A stretch of 64,000 nt of DNA from Amaranthus tricolor (taxonomy: Eukaryota; Streptophyta; Magnoliopsida; Caryophyllales; Amaranthaceae): positions 12,401,023 to 12,465,022 of the forward strand of contig NC_080058.1 of the NCBI RefSeq assembly GCF_026212465.1, read 5' to 3'. The translations under genes were made by a program, and so were the position numbers. Of this stretch, positions 10,915-22,208 are shown in pieces (the stretch's first letter is position 1; the number at the start of each line of letters is the position of its first letter). The notes under the pieces are model-generated. The model was given only the letters and a program-made list of their open reading frames with translations. It had not been told where the DNA came from and ran no database searches.

Positions 10915-12354
10915 TGTTGGACTTCTTGAGTTTTGATGATGACTACACTTTAGCAAATATGTGTTTAGAGATTGTGCAGGTCGATATCCGATTATGATTA
11001 TGATTATGATCGTTGATAGTACCTATGCCTTAGCTTATGGAAACGTACATGTCAAAAGGTTTCAATTGATGTTAGGAGAAGTATATCGCTTGGGATGTAA
11101 AATGGAGACAGCAGATCTACTGTTCCCAAGTTGGATGTTCTAGCTAAACTGAAGTCTGGAGACAGCACACTGTTCCTGAGCTGAAGGTTGACTACGTTGA
11201 CTAAAAATTCTGGTTATCATATTTTAATTATTATTTTTAGTTAATGTATTTTAAATTAAATTGTTGCAGTAAAAATTTATTTAAGTTAATTGGCAAATCG
11301 TTTTTGTTAAAGAAAATGAAATCACGATTTATTTGTTAAGATCCTTTATTTTAGGATCTATTTTTAGTAAATCCTGGATTTGTTAAAAATAGAATTAACT
11401 AACTTTGAATTAGTCTTAGCAAATCTTTCTAACCGGTTTTTATTCCTAAAAATTAGCAAGCAATCATTCCCACTAAGATTAACCGTTTTCTAAATATAGC
11501 ATGAAGTTCCAGCCATTAATTTGGGGAACAGGAATTACTACTGAAGAAACTGCTACTTTAGGGAACAGCGGTTATTAAGGGAACAGCGGTTATTGTTTAT
11601 GTACACGTGTGATTTGACTTAATCAAATCTTATGGAAATAACCGTGTGTTTGCTTAATCCACATTACTCCCATGATCTTTTGATAGTGGGATGATGGATT
11701 GGATTATTCCACTTTCTTAGGAATATTATTTTCTATAAATTGCAAGATAATTCCGGTTTTTAAAGTAAAGAGAAGTAATCCAACGTTTTGTGCTTAAGTG
11801 TTTTTCATACATTTTTGTTGGATTTTACAAGAAATATTTTGTTCTTAAAGTTGCCAATTAATTTATAATATTTTCTTGATGCAACTCTTTGATTTATTTT
11901 AGAGAATTTATATCCTTTTTGTAAGGGTTTTTGAGAGTTTATGTAATTAGACTCGGGTGAGTCTAAGGGGGAAATTAGATAGCTTTGAGTGAAGCTAGAG
12001 AGGATTAGCTTGAAGAGAAGCTAAGGTTGTTGCTTGGAGTAAAGCAATTAGAGAGAAGAGGAGTCGGCCTAGGTGTTACGCTTCGAGTGAAGCAAGGTGT
12101 TTATTGTGATTGTAACTAATTGCCTTAAACATAGTGGAGTTTTTGAAAATCCCAAGTGGTCGTGGTTTTTCCTTTTGTTTAGGCCCAAAAGGTTTCCACG
12201 TAAAAATTGTGTGTCTCTCTTATTATTTTGCTCTTAGTTTAAGCTTTATTTATTTTGAATAATTCCGCAAAAACAGGGCACAATCGCTTAAACTTGCAAC
12301 AACAACAATTCACCCCCCCTCTTGTTGCTGTTCCCGTTCCTAATTGAATCAACA
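10915..12354 (+). repeat. Sirevirus 3' LTR
   Basis: Same 1440-bp sequence as 1731-3170, with no mismatch noticed on line-by-line reading. It ends AATCAACA at 12354 and is followed directly by unrelated sequence (GTATGCTTCG), in contrast to the first LTR, which is followed by a PBS. Confidence 0.93.
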
Positions 12355-12750
12355 GTATGCTTCGCTCTCATCACTCTTCCCAAATGCAATGCAATGCAAA
12401 AGAAGCTCCAGTACCTGCTACACTTCTCTATGATCCCCCTGCTGCTCGACATTAGACCAAAGGCCAATGTGTCATAGCAGGACAATCATAGAAAGTCATC
12501 AACAAACAAACATAAACACAAACACGTACATGTCAGTAACTTGAATCAAATATAATAAGGCCAACTACTAGATACAATTATATCATAAAACAACATAAGA
12601 TGATTTCATAAAACGCAAGTACAAATAGTAACCGTTTATCGGCCACTTATACTTTTTAATTTCATTACGTGCTTTCCAACCCGAACCATGTGCTCTTGGG
12701 TAGAATGCAGGTCTTCACGCTCCTCTTTTCAAACATAAACTCTTGCAAAA

Positions 12751-13365
12751 CACGCATAGTTTAACTCGACCAAGGCATTAACAGAATACCTAACACATGA
12801 CCTTATAGAGCTTGTCTATCTTAAGGTAAGTGTGATCATAGTTTGTAATACCCTTGAGGTAACTTAAGTTAGGCACACTTCTCACTAGCATAAACTATTC
12901 TATAAATAAATAGATGTTCTATCAATGAGTAATTATTCTATCAAAGAGTAAACGTTCTATCAACGCGTAAGCTTTCTACCAAAGAATGAACCTTCTATCA
13001 TTAAATACTTTTCGATCAAAGAATAAACATTCTATCACTGAATAGTTTTCGATCAAAGAATAAACACGCATAGTTTAACTCGACCAAGGCATTAACAGAA
13101 TACCTAACACATGACCTTATAGAGCTTGTCTATCTTAAGGTAAGTGTGATCATAGTTTGTAATACCCTTGAGGTAACTTAAGTTAGGCACACTTCTCACT
13201 AGCATAAACTATTCTATCAATAAATAGATGTTCTATCAATGAGTAATTATTCTATCAAAGAGTAAACGTTCTATCAACGCGTAAGCTTTCTACCAAAGAA
13301 TGAACCTTCTATCATTAAATACTTTTCGATCAAAGAATAAACATTCTATCACTGAATAGTTTTCT
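12751..13365. repeat. 314-bp tandem duplication with internal ~20-bp minisatellite
   Basis: The unit 12751-13064 is repeated at 13065-13365 nearly without change (one visible difference is TATAAATAAATAG versus TATCAATAAATAG). Each unit ends in about eight degenerate 18-20 bp repeats built on TTCTATCAAAGAGTAAAC, so this is a repeat within a repeat. Confidence 0.9.
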
Positions 13366-15516
13366 ATCAATGGATCTTTTCTCTACTTTCTGGCATAGTG
13401 ACACGGCCAAGGGCGTTATCGCCCACCCGGCGCCCATGGCAAAGTATGAGCTCATGCACCCTTCAGCTGACCCTCTCGGGTCCTACCATGGCAAAAACTA
13501 ACACATTGGCGTACTAAACCAATGAAGAGGCCACCATATTGGGGTTTGCAAGGCCCGCATGGTAACACCTCGGTCAAGGTGCGTTATCGGCTACCCGGCG
13601 CCCCATGACCCAAGCATGCTCATACCCCCCCTTACGGTGGTCCCGTCGAACCTCGCCTAGAGGACTACTAAAACAACCGGACATAATCCAGTTGAGTCAC
13701 GCCTGCTAATCATAATCTGGTACCTTATCAGATGGGAATAACTTCCACTCTCAACTATTAATGAGCGCCCTGGGATAACAGCGCGCCAAAACCCACTGAG
13801 CCACTCAATAGAATATGAAATTCACCTATAACGGAGTCATTCTAACTCTAATTAAGGCATAATCTAATTCTTAAATAAATAAGGGGGTGGTTCCCGCCTT
13901 CTATTCACACTCTCATTCTCTAAACTATTCTAAGCGCAAGGATTTCATAGTCGATAGCTCTTTATATAAAGTGTACTCACTAGTACTTCATAGTTTCGAT
14001 ACAATGCATACTATCAAAATAAACAATAATGTCTTAAAGAAAATTGCATATAAGGGTTATTACTGCGTGTACGTACCTGTAATCGTCACTACACGATCAA
14101 AACTCACAAAATCACCCCAACTAAGGCTCTACTTTCCTCTTATGAAATGGGCACCTATATAAGTTATGAGTAGAACTAATAAGTTCCCTTAACTACTTTT
14201 ACATACCAAACTAAATATCCAAGTAACCGCCATCACCCCTTCAATATGAGATTCCGATCACTCTAGCACGCACACAACTCATACAATACAAGTCAAAATC
14301 ATCAACTCAACGCAACATAAGTCTTTCCATCAATTTAAAGTAGAAGTATGTGTGAATCGTTTCTTTACATTAACTATTTTTGAGCATATCGGCTCCCGTT
14401 ACCCAAATAACTAATCACAACTAAATCTTACAATTTTAATATAATATTAATATAACGATAAGGCAAATCTTAGAGTTATCGTATCGGGATATCATTTGTT
14501 ACATTCTCCAAAGCTATTAAGAAATATAGTCAAAACAACACGACAAATTACTTTAGCAACCATCAAAGATAAGTTGACATTATGCTCTTGGCTTACTAAT
14601 ATCATGTATATATAACTTCAATAACAACCTAATAAGGGTATTTGTAATTCACAACAATCAAACCACAACAATTAGTAACTATTATTCCCAATTTAATCAA
14701 TCAAAATCACTTTCATAGTCAACTAACATCATCACCATTACTAATTATTCTCAATAATAACCAATCGACCAAATCTTAAAACAACTTTTAAAGTTATTTA
14801 ATCAATCATTACCAACATATAGTATAAAACACACATTATTAGTAATTTCATCTCTAAATCCAAGCCCTAATCGTTTTGTGTTCAAAGATAACATATTTAA
14901 TCACTACCCATACTAAGATTCGAAGAAACTAATACAAAATCAACACACGACCCATAATTTCAATCACACTTCAAACCCTAAATCATAAACATGTTTAATT
15001 AATCAATCAAATTCTTACCCACAAAAAGATTCAATGAAAATAACATAAAAATAAACATCTCACTCATAAACTTCATAAAATTTCAAATTAAACTAGAAAT
15101 TAATTAGAGAAAAGAGAAGAGATGGCTCACATTGGAGAAACTAGAAAAGGGTGAGCGTAAAGGTAGTGTTGTGGTGGTGGTGGAGCACGAAGGTGGACAG
15201 CCTGTGGTGTCCTAGACACGGCTGCTGCTGTGGGAACTTCCAAGAAACACAGCTGCTGCCGCCTGCTGCTTGGGTGAGTCACGGTCTCTGCCAGCTGCTT
15301 GGGTGAGTTACGATCGCTGCCAGCTGCTTGGGGTGAGTCATGGTTGCTGCAGGGAAAGGGAAGGTGCTGTCGGCTGCTGTCCTTGGTGGCTATGGAGGCT
15401 CACCAGTGAGGCTTTGAGGTAGTATGGTGTCACAGGGAGAAGAGGAAGAGGGAGAAGGAAGAAGGAGGGTTGACGGCTTGTTTTTGGGGCATCGAGGGTT
15501 TCATGCCCTTTTGTCA

Positions 15517-15518
15517 TG

Positions 15519-15598
<80 letters not shown>

Positions 15599-15620
15599 GT
15601 TTATTTATTTATTTATTTAA
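15517..15620. repeat. (TTA)n then (TTTA)n microsatellite
   Basis: About 27 TTA/ATT triplets run to 15598, followed by a few TTTA units. The poly-Leu ORF across it (15424-15648) is a by-product of the repeat. Confidence 0.9.
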
Positions 15621-15886
15621 TCTAGATTCATTTTCTTGCGAGGCTTAACTGAGAGACTCACCTTTGTGTATTCACACGTATAAATAAAATAATAATTTTT
15701 TATTCGAACCTCTTTATTTTAGAGGTCGCAAACGTATTTTTTTAATATAATTATATGTTAATATTTAAATTCGTATATAAAAGCGATTTATTAAAACTAC
15801 TTCTAAATTAATTTAATATAATTATAAAATACCCAAAAGTCATTAAAATATTAATTAATGACGTCGTAAAATCTCGGGGTGTTACA

Positions 15887-16369
15887 AACTCACTTAAGTG
15901 TTAAGATTACCAACTTATATAAGTGGTAGTAACATACTTCTTTCAGGATCGAGAATGGTATCCTAATTAGTTAAAAGTATGTAACAGAAAAAGAATATGA
16001 TAAAAGTATACGGTGGTGTCAATTAATTATAAGTTCGTACTTAAATTATTATTTTGTAAATGTAGCGTATAATTTCCGTATTTTGAGCTGGATAAGAAGT
16101 TATGCTCGGCGTTAAGCGCTGACCGATTCAATCGGCTGTCATCCGTATCATGGATGGGAGCATTTTGCAGGATTTAGTTTAGGTTTCGTTCTAGGCCGCA
16201 GCAATTACTATTTATCGAGAACTTAGCTTCTTTTTGTATCTTTATTGATGACTTGATGATGATGTATTTTTTTCATTTTGAGCAAACAATATATCTTATT
16301 AGATGTAATATTTTACTTTTGTTTTAAATGGTTTCAATTTTTATGATTTAAAGTTTTTAACAATTCAGC
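15887..16369. other. No gene seen
   Basis: A 483-base AT-rich stretch between the LTR-like edge and the hAT relic. No ORF or terminal repeat could be fixed. It may be the decayed 5' part of the hAT relic that follows. Confidence 0.5.
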
Positions 16370-17725
16370 ATTTTGAGACTTCCGCAATATTTTTGTATTA
16401 AACATTGTTATTATATGTTAATTATGTATCGAGATTGCCGCTTCTGTTACACCAGCAATATGCGAGGCTCAATTGGTGGCCTCAAAACTTTAATCTTGAA
16501 CAAATGTTCATCTGCGCATTATGTTCATTATTTTGCTCATCAACTTCAATTGACATTAGTAGCAACTTCCAAAAACAATGTTGATTGCTGTGGTTATTTG
16601 ATGAAGTCCTTCCACTTCTATTGAATTTTGTTGGTGGATCACCTAAAAGAAACGAGTTTCTTCATGAAAAAATAATTATCTCTTATTGCTGAGGCATTGT
16701 CATTTAGTGAACTTGAGTTAGGAAGTCACTTGAATCAAGAGCTTAGCTTAATCCGACCAGGTGATACTCATTGGAGCATTCACTTTAAATGCATCAAAAA
16801 TGTGCTTGGTTTATTTCGACCACTCTTAGAGTTCCTTGACGCCATCGCAGATGCTCATGAGGCTGACAGAACAAAGGCATATTCAATCACAGGTATGCTG
16901 ATGTAATTTAATTTATTTTTATATCACATTTGATGGGTACTATATTTGGGTTGACACATTCATTGAATATGAGCTTGCAAAAAAAGATCAAGATATAGTT
17001 CATGCAATGACTTTGGTTAATCGAACAAAAATGAATTTGCAAGAACGAAATAATGGTTGGGAAGATCACTTGAATAAGGTTATTTCATTCATGACTGAGT
17101 GTGATTGTGATATTCCAAATATGAAAGGCTTGTATACTAGTCACATTGGAGGTGGAAGAAGGATGGTTCGTGGTAAAGCTCCTCGGGTGACAAATCTTCA
17201 TCATTATCGAGTTGAAGTTTTTCTAAGTGTGATTGATCTATAATTACATGAACTTGAAAATTGATTCGGTGAGAAAACCAAAGATTTGCTTATTTGTATA
17301 GCTTGTTTTAGTCCTTGTGATGGTTTCTCATCTTTTGATACAAAAAATTGTTGAATCTTGCTAAATTTTATCCGAATGAGTTTCTAAATGAGGATTTGAT
17401 ATCCTTCAAGGAATCGCTTAAAAGTTTCATTATTGATGTGAGAAATGACAACCGATTCTTGGATTTGAAGACTCTTAATGAACTTTCCATAAAACTTGTT
17501 GAGACAAGGAAGCATGAAACTCATTCAGATGTCTACAAGCTATTAAAATTGATATTGCTTCTTCCAGTGACGACAGCAAGTGTCGAAAGATCATTTTCCG
17601 GAATGAATCACATAATAAGTAAAGTGCGAAAAGGCATGGAAGAGCAATTGTGGAATGATAGCTTAGTTACCTTTTTAGAGAAGGATTTGTCTCTCAATGT
17701 CAGTATTGATGCTATTATACATTGA
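16370..17725 (+). pseudogene. Degraded hAT transposase (DUF4371 / TTF-type)
   Basis: Successive frame-shifted fragments resemble plant 'zinc finger MYM-type 1-like' hAT transposases: a SNMRG..GLKTLILN..S..HY.H.FAHQLQLTLVA stretch (about 16450-16590), RPGDTHWSIHFKCI (about 16758-16800), and a C-terminal hAT dimerisation region with LLLPVTTASVERSFS (about 17550-17600). Stops and frame changes occur at about 16622, 16905 and 17241. In the living family this enzyme binds terminal inverted repeats and cuts the element out in the nucleus. No terminal inverted repeats were found on either side, so this is an old truncated copy. Confidence 0.85.
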
Positions 17726-17949
17726 TTTCAAAACATGAGAACTAGGCGAGATCAGTTGTACTTTATTCGTTGCTTTATATTTTATTTTGATGGACTATGT
17801 TTTCATTTGTAAATTTGAACAATTGTAGTTTGTTCGTAACCTTTTAGAGGTGATTATCATTACATGATAACTTTTACTTGTGATTTGAGTCGATATGAAT
17901 TCGTATTATCTCATGCAACATTAATCAAAATCTTTAAATATTTAAAGTA

Positions 17950-18787
17950 TTTCAAAACGAAATTGAAAACCAACTTGCTAAGTAAATTAAGGCACTTCAA
18001 TCAAATCTTGGTGGTGAATACATAAACCTAGAATTTGATGATCACTTAAAAAGGTGTAGCATAGTGCCACTACGGACTCATCCAGCTATTCCTCAACTTA
18101 ATGGTCTATTTGAAAGGAGGGATCGAACATTATTAGACATGGTTCAATGCATGGTGTCTATTTTCTAGAGCTATATGTTACTTTTTGGGGTCATGCACTG
18201 GAAACAACTACATTCTCACTCAACAAAGTTCCATCTAAAGAGGTTGAATAAACATTATACTAGATAAAGACGGGAAAAGTTCCTTTAATGTCCTCTCTAA
18301 GAATTTTAGGTTATGAGGCCTTTGTAAAACATTTACTATCGGATAAACTTTAAACCAAATAGATAAATGTTTATTTGTGGGATTCCAAAGAAATAAAGGG
18401 TATTTCTTCTACAACCAAAGCAAAAATAAAGTGTTCGTTTCATGATTTTATTTTCCTTGAAAGGAGTTTTATTTTCAAGAAAAAGTGGGAGAAAAATAAT
18501 TCTTGAAGAAATTCGAGAAGAGCAACAACAGGACAAAGTTAACATTTTGTTAGAGAAGAGTTCACATGAAAATGTTTTGGAGGGATACAAGCCAATGACC
18601 TCATACCGTTCCACTTTGTAATAAAATCATGCGATAAATTTATCTCTGAGGTAAAATAATCTTTTGTTGCTTCCCTAAGAACGAGGACTAGTAGACTTAT
18701 GGTCTCATCAAAGAAATATATTTTTTTTGATGACATATGTGTCAGAAATTTTAGTTTTGAAACACTAGGATCCTACTACATTCAAAT
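17950..18787 (+). pseudogene. Ty1/copia integrase relic, left part
   Basis: Broken frames match copia integrase and the region just after it: a GGEY..EFDDHLK-like stretch (about 18010-18060), QLNGLFERRDRTLLDMV (about 18085-18140), and the post-integrase GY..FYN.S.NKVFVS segment (about 18390-18440). Many stops are present. It is followed by a hAT relic and resumes at 20641 with reverse transcriptase, which suggests one copia element split by a later hAT insertion. Confidence 0.75.
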
Positions 18788-20640
18788 AGTGATGGCCACG
18801 GAGCGGGTTACCCGGAACCGAACCGATCCCGAACCGCTTGAAACCGTCTCGAAACCAGAACCATTCGCGACAGGTTCCGAACCGGCCCGAACCGCGGAAC
18901 CGTGAAACCTCCGGAAAAAACTGCTTGAACCTAACCTAAGAACCGTGGGCCGGAACTGGGACCGGTCCGGGTGAACCGGCCCAACTGTTCCATGGAACCG
19001 GAACCGGAACCGGTCCTGGTGAACCGGCCCAGCAGCACTTTGGAACCGTCCGAAAAAGAGCCGTTAACTAGCCGTTGTGATTTTTACTATAAATACACAT
19101 CACTTTCAATCATTTTCATTCACAACTCATCTCTTCTCCTACTCTCTCTACTTAATTACTTAATTACGCAATTATTCTCTTAATTACATAATTAGTCTTT
19201 TAAATATTTCTTAATTTAGTTAATTATAAAATTAGTCTATTAATTAAATATTTATTTCTTAATTCCATTATTATTTCAATATCATCATGTCTTTTTTTTG
19301 AAGCTTAAATGTGTGTAACAGCACATTGGTTAGATCAAAATTGGATTACTCAAAAAAGAATAATTGCTTTTGAGGTAATGCTCGAAATACATACGGGTGA
19401 AAACATAAAATACAGATTAATAGAGATATGTAAAGAATGGAACTTATTAGATAAGATATTTTGTTGTTCTACCGACAATGCAACCGCCAACATTAAATGC
19501 ATCGAACTTTTGTATAACGTACCTGCATTTAGTTTTATCCTTGGGGGTAAATTATTACACGTACGTTGTTGTGCTCATATAGTAAACTTATCTTGCCAAG
19601 CAGGTATAAAACAATTAAGTGATTTATTAGATCCCATTAGAGACATAGTGAAGTGGCTTAGAGTTGGACAGGTAAAGAGAAAATATAAGCAATTATGTGA
19701 CCATTATCAACTAAAAAAGTGTATTGGTCATTAGATATTTTCCTATTTCTTTTTTTTTCAACCCACGATTTATTAAAAAAAGTGATTGCTTATCGTCCAG
19801 TTATAACACAACTTTATAGTGAGTGTACAGATAGCTATATAAGTGATGACACATGGGAACTAGCTATAGGTGTATAGAAAATATTAGAAGCGTATGACCA
19901 CGCAACTAAGATTTTTTCATATGTTTATGAATCAAACCTCCACTTAGTAATAAGTGAATGTATTACAATTTTTTATCATCTTCTTAAACATTCGCATGAT
20001 GATACTAACACATATTTAAAGCTGATTCTTGCAGATATGATGGACAACTGGAAGACACATTTTATTGATTTTCCTTTTATTTATGGAATTGCGACAATTT
20101 TAGACCCATATTTTAAGACAGAGGTCCTTACTAAAGTCATTGGATTTTACTACCAATCATTAGATCGCCCGCCTAGTGATGTACATAATTATGTTGGAAC
20201 TTGTAAAAAACTTTTAGCAGAACTTTATGATTATTATGCTAGTGTATATAACCCAAGTCAAGATACGTCTAGGTGTGCTAGCGTCTAGGCACGTCCCACT
20301 TATTATAATTTCGTAATAGCTAACATAATAAGCCAAGATGATAGTTTTGTAGGATCATCTTCTTCTTCAGCCTTCACTTTATATTTAGAATTAGATAATT
20401 ATCTTAAACATCACTTTGAAATTGACTAAGGTAGCTATAATATTTTAGAATGGTGGAAAGAAAAATCTATAAAATTTCCCATATTATCGAGAATTGCAAA
20501 GGATATCCTTGTAATTCCTGCTTCTACAATTACGTCAGAGTCTGCTTTTAGTGCAGGTAGAAGAGTTTTAAACGAAAAGAGATCTCGTCTTGCTCCACAT
20601 AGTATTCAAATATGTGTTTGCAAAAAAGATTATGTTTGTG
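18788..20640 (+). pseudogene. hAT transposon relic (BED/ricesleeper-type), right end lost
   Basis: The left end TAGTGATGGCCACGGAGCGG (18788) is hAT-like and is followed by a subterminal block (18800-19060) dense in GGAACCG/CGGTTCC motifs. Transposase pieces follow: HWLDQNWITQKRIIAFEV and CSTDNATAN (19318-19490), a KAYDH..IFSYVYESNLHLVISEC-like part (about 19890-19960), MMDNWKTHF..FPFIYGIATILDPYFK (20037-20118), and the C-terminal dimerisation domain with LVIPASTITSESAFSAGRRVL (about 20510-20570). Frames are broken at about 19732, 19875, 20286 and 20428. The C-terminus runs into copia reverse transcriptase with no right terminal repeat, so the 3' end was deleted or recombined. Confidence 0.85.
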
Positions 20641-21290
20641 TTTTTAAAGCTAGATTAATGGCTCAAGGTTTTAAGAAAGTTCATGGTTTTGGCTATGATG
20701 AGACCTTTTCCCAAATACCTATGTTTTAATTTATGGGAATTTATCAATGGCACCCCTAAGTTTTAGCATTTTATTAATGGTACCCCTAAGTTTTTTTGAT
20801 TATCAATGATACCCTCGTACTATTGAGTGTTTTACCACCGTAAGCTTTTTAAACTTTTTCTGTCAAAAATCGTCCAAAACCGTTAACTTTTTATCTTTTT
20901 CTTTTATTTTTCAATTCAAAACATAAAAAAAAGTTAATGGTTTTGAACGATTTTGGAAAAAGTTAAAAAAGGTTACGGTAGTAAAATGCTTAAAAATACA
21001 AGGGTACCATTAATAATAAAAAAAACTTAGGGGTACCGTTGATAAAATGCAAAAACTCAAGGGTACCATTGATAATTTTTTTAATTTATACATATTCTTC
21101 TTGAGATTGTTGCATTTAATGATTATGAAATATAGCAAATGGATGTCAAAACTGCTTCCTTAAATGGGTTATTCAAAAAGGGTGTTCATGTGAAACAACT
21201 TTTGAAGGTTTTATAGATCCAAAAAAATCATCCAAGGGGAGTCTGTAAGCTTAAAAAGGAAATTTATGGTCTTAATCAAGCTTCAAGGAG
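20641..21290 (+). pseudogene. Ty1/copia reverse transcriptase relic, split by a MITE
   Basis: Copia RT motifs VFKARLMAQGFKKVHGFGYD (20641-20700) stop at a fold-back insertion (20735-21078) and resume as QMDVKTASLNG (about 21130-21160) and YGLNQASRSW (about 21267-21295), with stops. It continues the integrase relic at 17950-18787. No LTRs could be assigned. Confidence 0.8.
20735..21078. mobile_element. Fold-back MITE with 11-bp direct-repeat flanks
   Basis: The two halves are inverted copies along most of the length: TTATCAATGGCACCCCTAAG at the left and CTTAGGGGTACCGTTGATAA with further CAAGGGTACCATTGATAA at the right, meeting near a central AT-rich palindrome (about 20880-20960). It is flanked by TTTTAATTTAT at 20724-20734 and 21079-21089. 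It cuts the copia RT frame. A 9-11 bp duplication would fit a Mutator-type origin, but the family was not identified. Confidence 0.8.
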
Positions 21291-21904
21291 TTGAAATTAT
21301 CATTCTTTATTCAATTTGTTGATTCATATGATATACATGTTTTTCTGGATTATAGACTTTTAACAATTGTTATATTTTGCATTTTGAAATCTATGAATTC
21401 CTACTTTAACTTTCACCAACAATCAAAATTTGTAGTCGTTATGAGATGCAATAAGAGTTATTTTAGGAGCCATCGAATTTTTATTAATAATTTAGGTTTA
21501 TACACAAGACGCAAACAAGAGGAAACTTGACTGCACAAAAATTCGATAAGGTTTCAATTTAAAACTAATTGATAATAAGAGTAACCCATTAGCTTTATAT
21601 GTTAGTCATCATCTCTCTATTCTTTGATGTGGGATCACATGTAGAATCTTTTTTAACATACATGTTTCAACTAAGATAAGATCTGATTGTCACATGTATT
21701 CACTAATCACTATGACTATCTAGGGTGTGATTTTGTTTACCTCACTTTATTTAGTGGTGGTTGTTTAAAATTTCTTTTTTTATTTTTGTTCTATGAATGA
21801 AATTTATTTTTATAAAATTAAACTAATTTTGATTAAAATTAAATTTATTTTTACTTAAGTGAACCTATTTTATAAATTATTTTTCAATTTGAAAAGAGTA
21901 AGAA
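21291..21904. other. Decayed copia-like sequence, no gene
   Basis: Probably the tail of the copia relic. The small ORF at 21291-21530 has no recognisable domain. Nothing else is supported. Confidence 0.4.
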
Positions 21905-22208
21905 ATGAAAGTTGATAGGAGTTTGAGATTCCAAATCACATTGTGAGTATTCGGATTCGGATTTTACCACATCATTTCCTTGAGCGTCATTTTTCATTGG
22001 TACCTTAAGTCCTTTAGTTATGATGTCTCAAACTTCCATATCTTGATCAATCACAAACATCTTCATCAAAGTTTTCCAATGAGAGAAATTTGTTCCACAA
22101 AACAAAGGAGGCCTAAACCACGAACGACCTTGAGCAAACAAACCTTCTCCTATCGGATCCATCACAAGATATTAGTCTTTATATGTGAAACTTAGCTCTG
22201 ATACCAAT
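21905..22208 (-). mobile_element. PBS and gag start of a second, truncated Sirevirus-2 copy
   Basis: The - strand carries the PBS TGGTATCAGAGC (22195-22206) followed by about 270 bases of leader and gag start, nearly identical to 31018-31300 (a few substitutions seen). It sits directly downstream of the 3' LTR of the - strand Sirevirus, where host DNA should be. At its far side (21905-21925) a short sequence resembles the LTR's own terminus (TGAAAGTTGATAGGAGTT versus TGAAAGTTAATAGGAGTT). Confidence 0.85.

Larger units (their letters stand above)
1731..12354 (+). mobile_element. Full-length Sirevirus-type Ty1/copia retrotransposon
   Basis: The order is LTR (1731-3170), PBS complementary to initiator tRNA-Met (3173-3184), gag, pol in copia order (protease, integrase, reverse transcriptase, RNase H), an extra ORF after pol, two polypurine-tract copies and a 3' LTR (10915-12354). 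The extra post-pol ORF, repeated AAAAGGGGGA tracts and the large size (10.6 kb) are recognised traits of the Sirevirus lineage. The LTRs appear identical by eye, which suggests a very recent insertion. The bases just after the 3' LTR are GTATG; the matching target-site copy would lie left of the window, because the 5' LTR is shared with an upstream copy. Confidence 0.93.
12355..15886 (-). mobile_element. Probable Ty3/gypsy LTR remnant or solo LTR
   Basis: On the - strand the right edge reads TGTAACACCCCGAG, a start common to Tekay-type chromovirus LTRs. No gag or pol is found. Contents include a 314-bp tandem duplication, a GC-richer block with two related versions of an ACCCGGCGCC-containing segment (about 13400-13720), a very AT-rich middle (14170-15110), a GCTGCTG-rich patch (15215-15390) and a (TTA)n tract. 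ORFs here are low complexity. The left limit is uncertain because the Sirevirus may have inserted into it. Lineage assignment rests on the terminal sequence only. Confidence 0.45.

Noticed and set aside
12751..13365. CRISPR-like appearance of regularly spaced ~20-bp repeats
   Set aside because: Repeats are degenerate, spacers are absent, and the setting is a plant LTR.
12355..15886. Complete solo LTR with target-site duplication
   Set aside because: A right edge is visible, but no matching left edge or AACTC duplication could be placed, so only a remnant is claimed.
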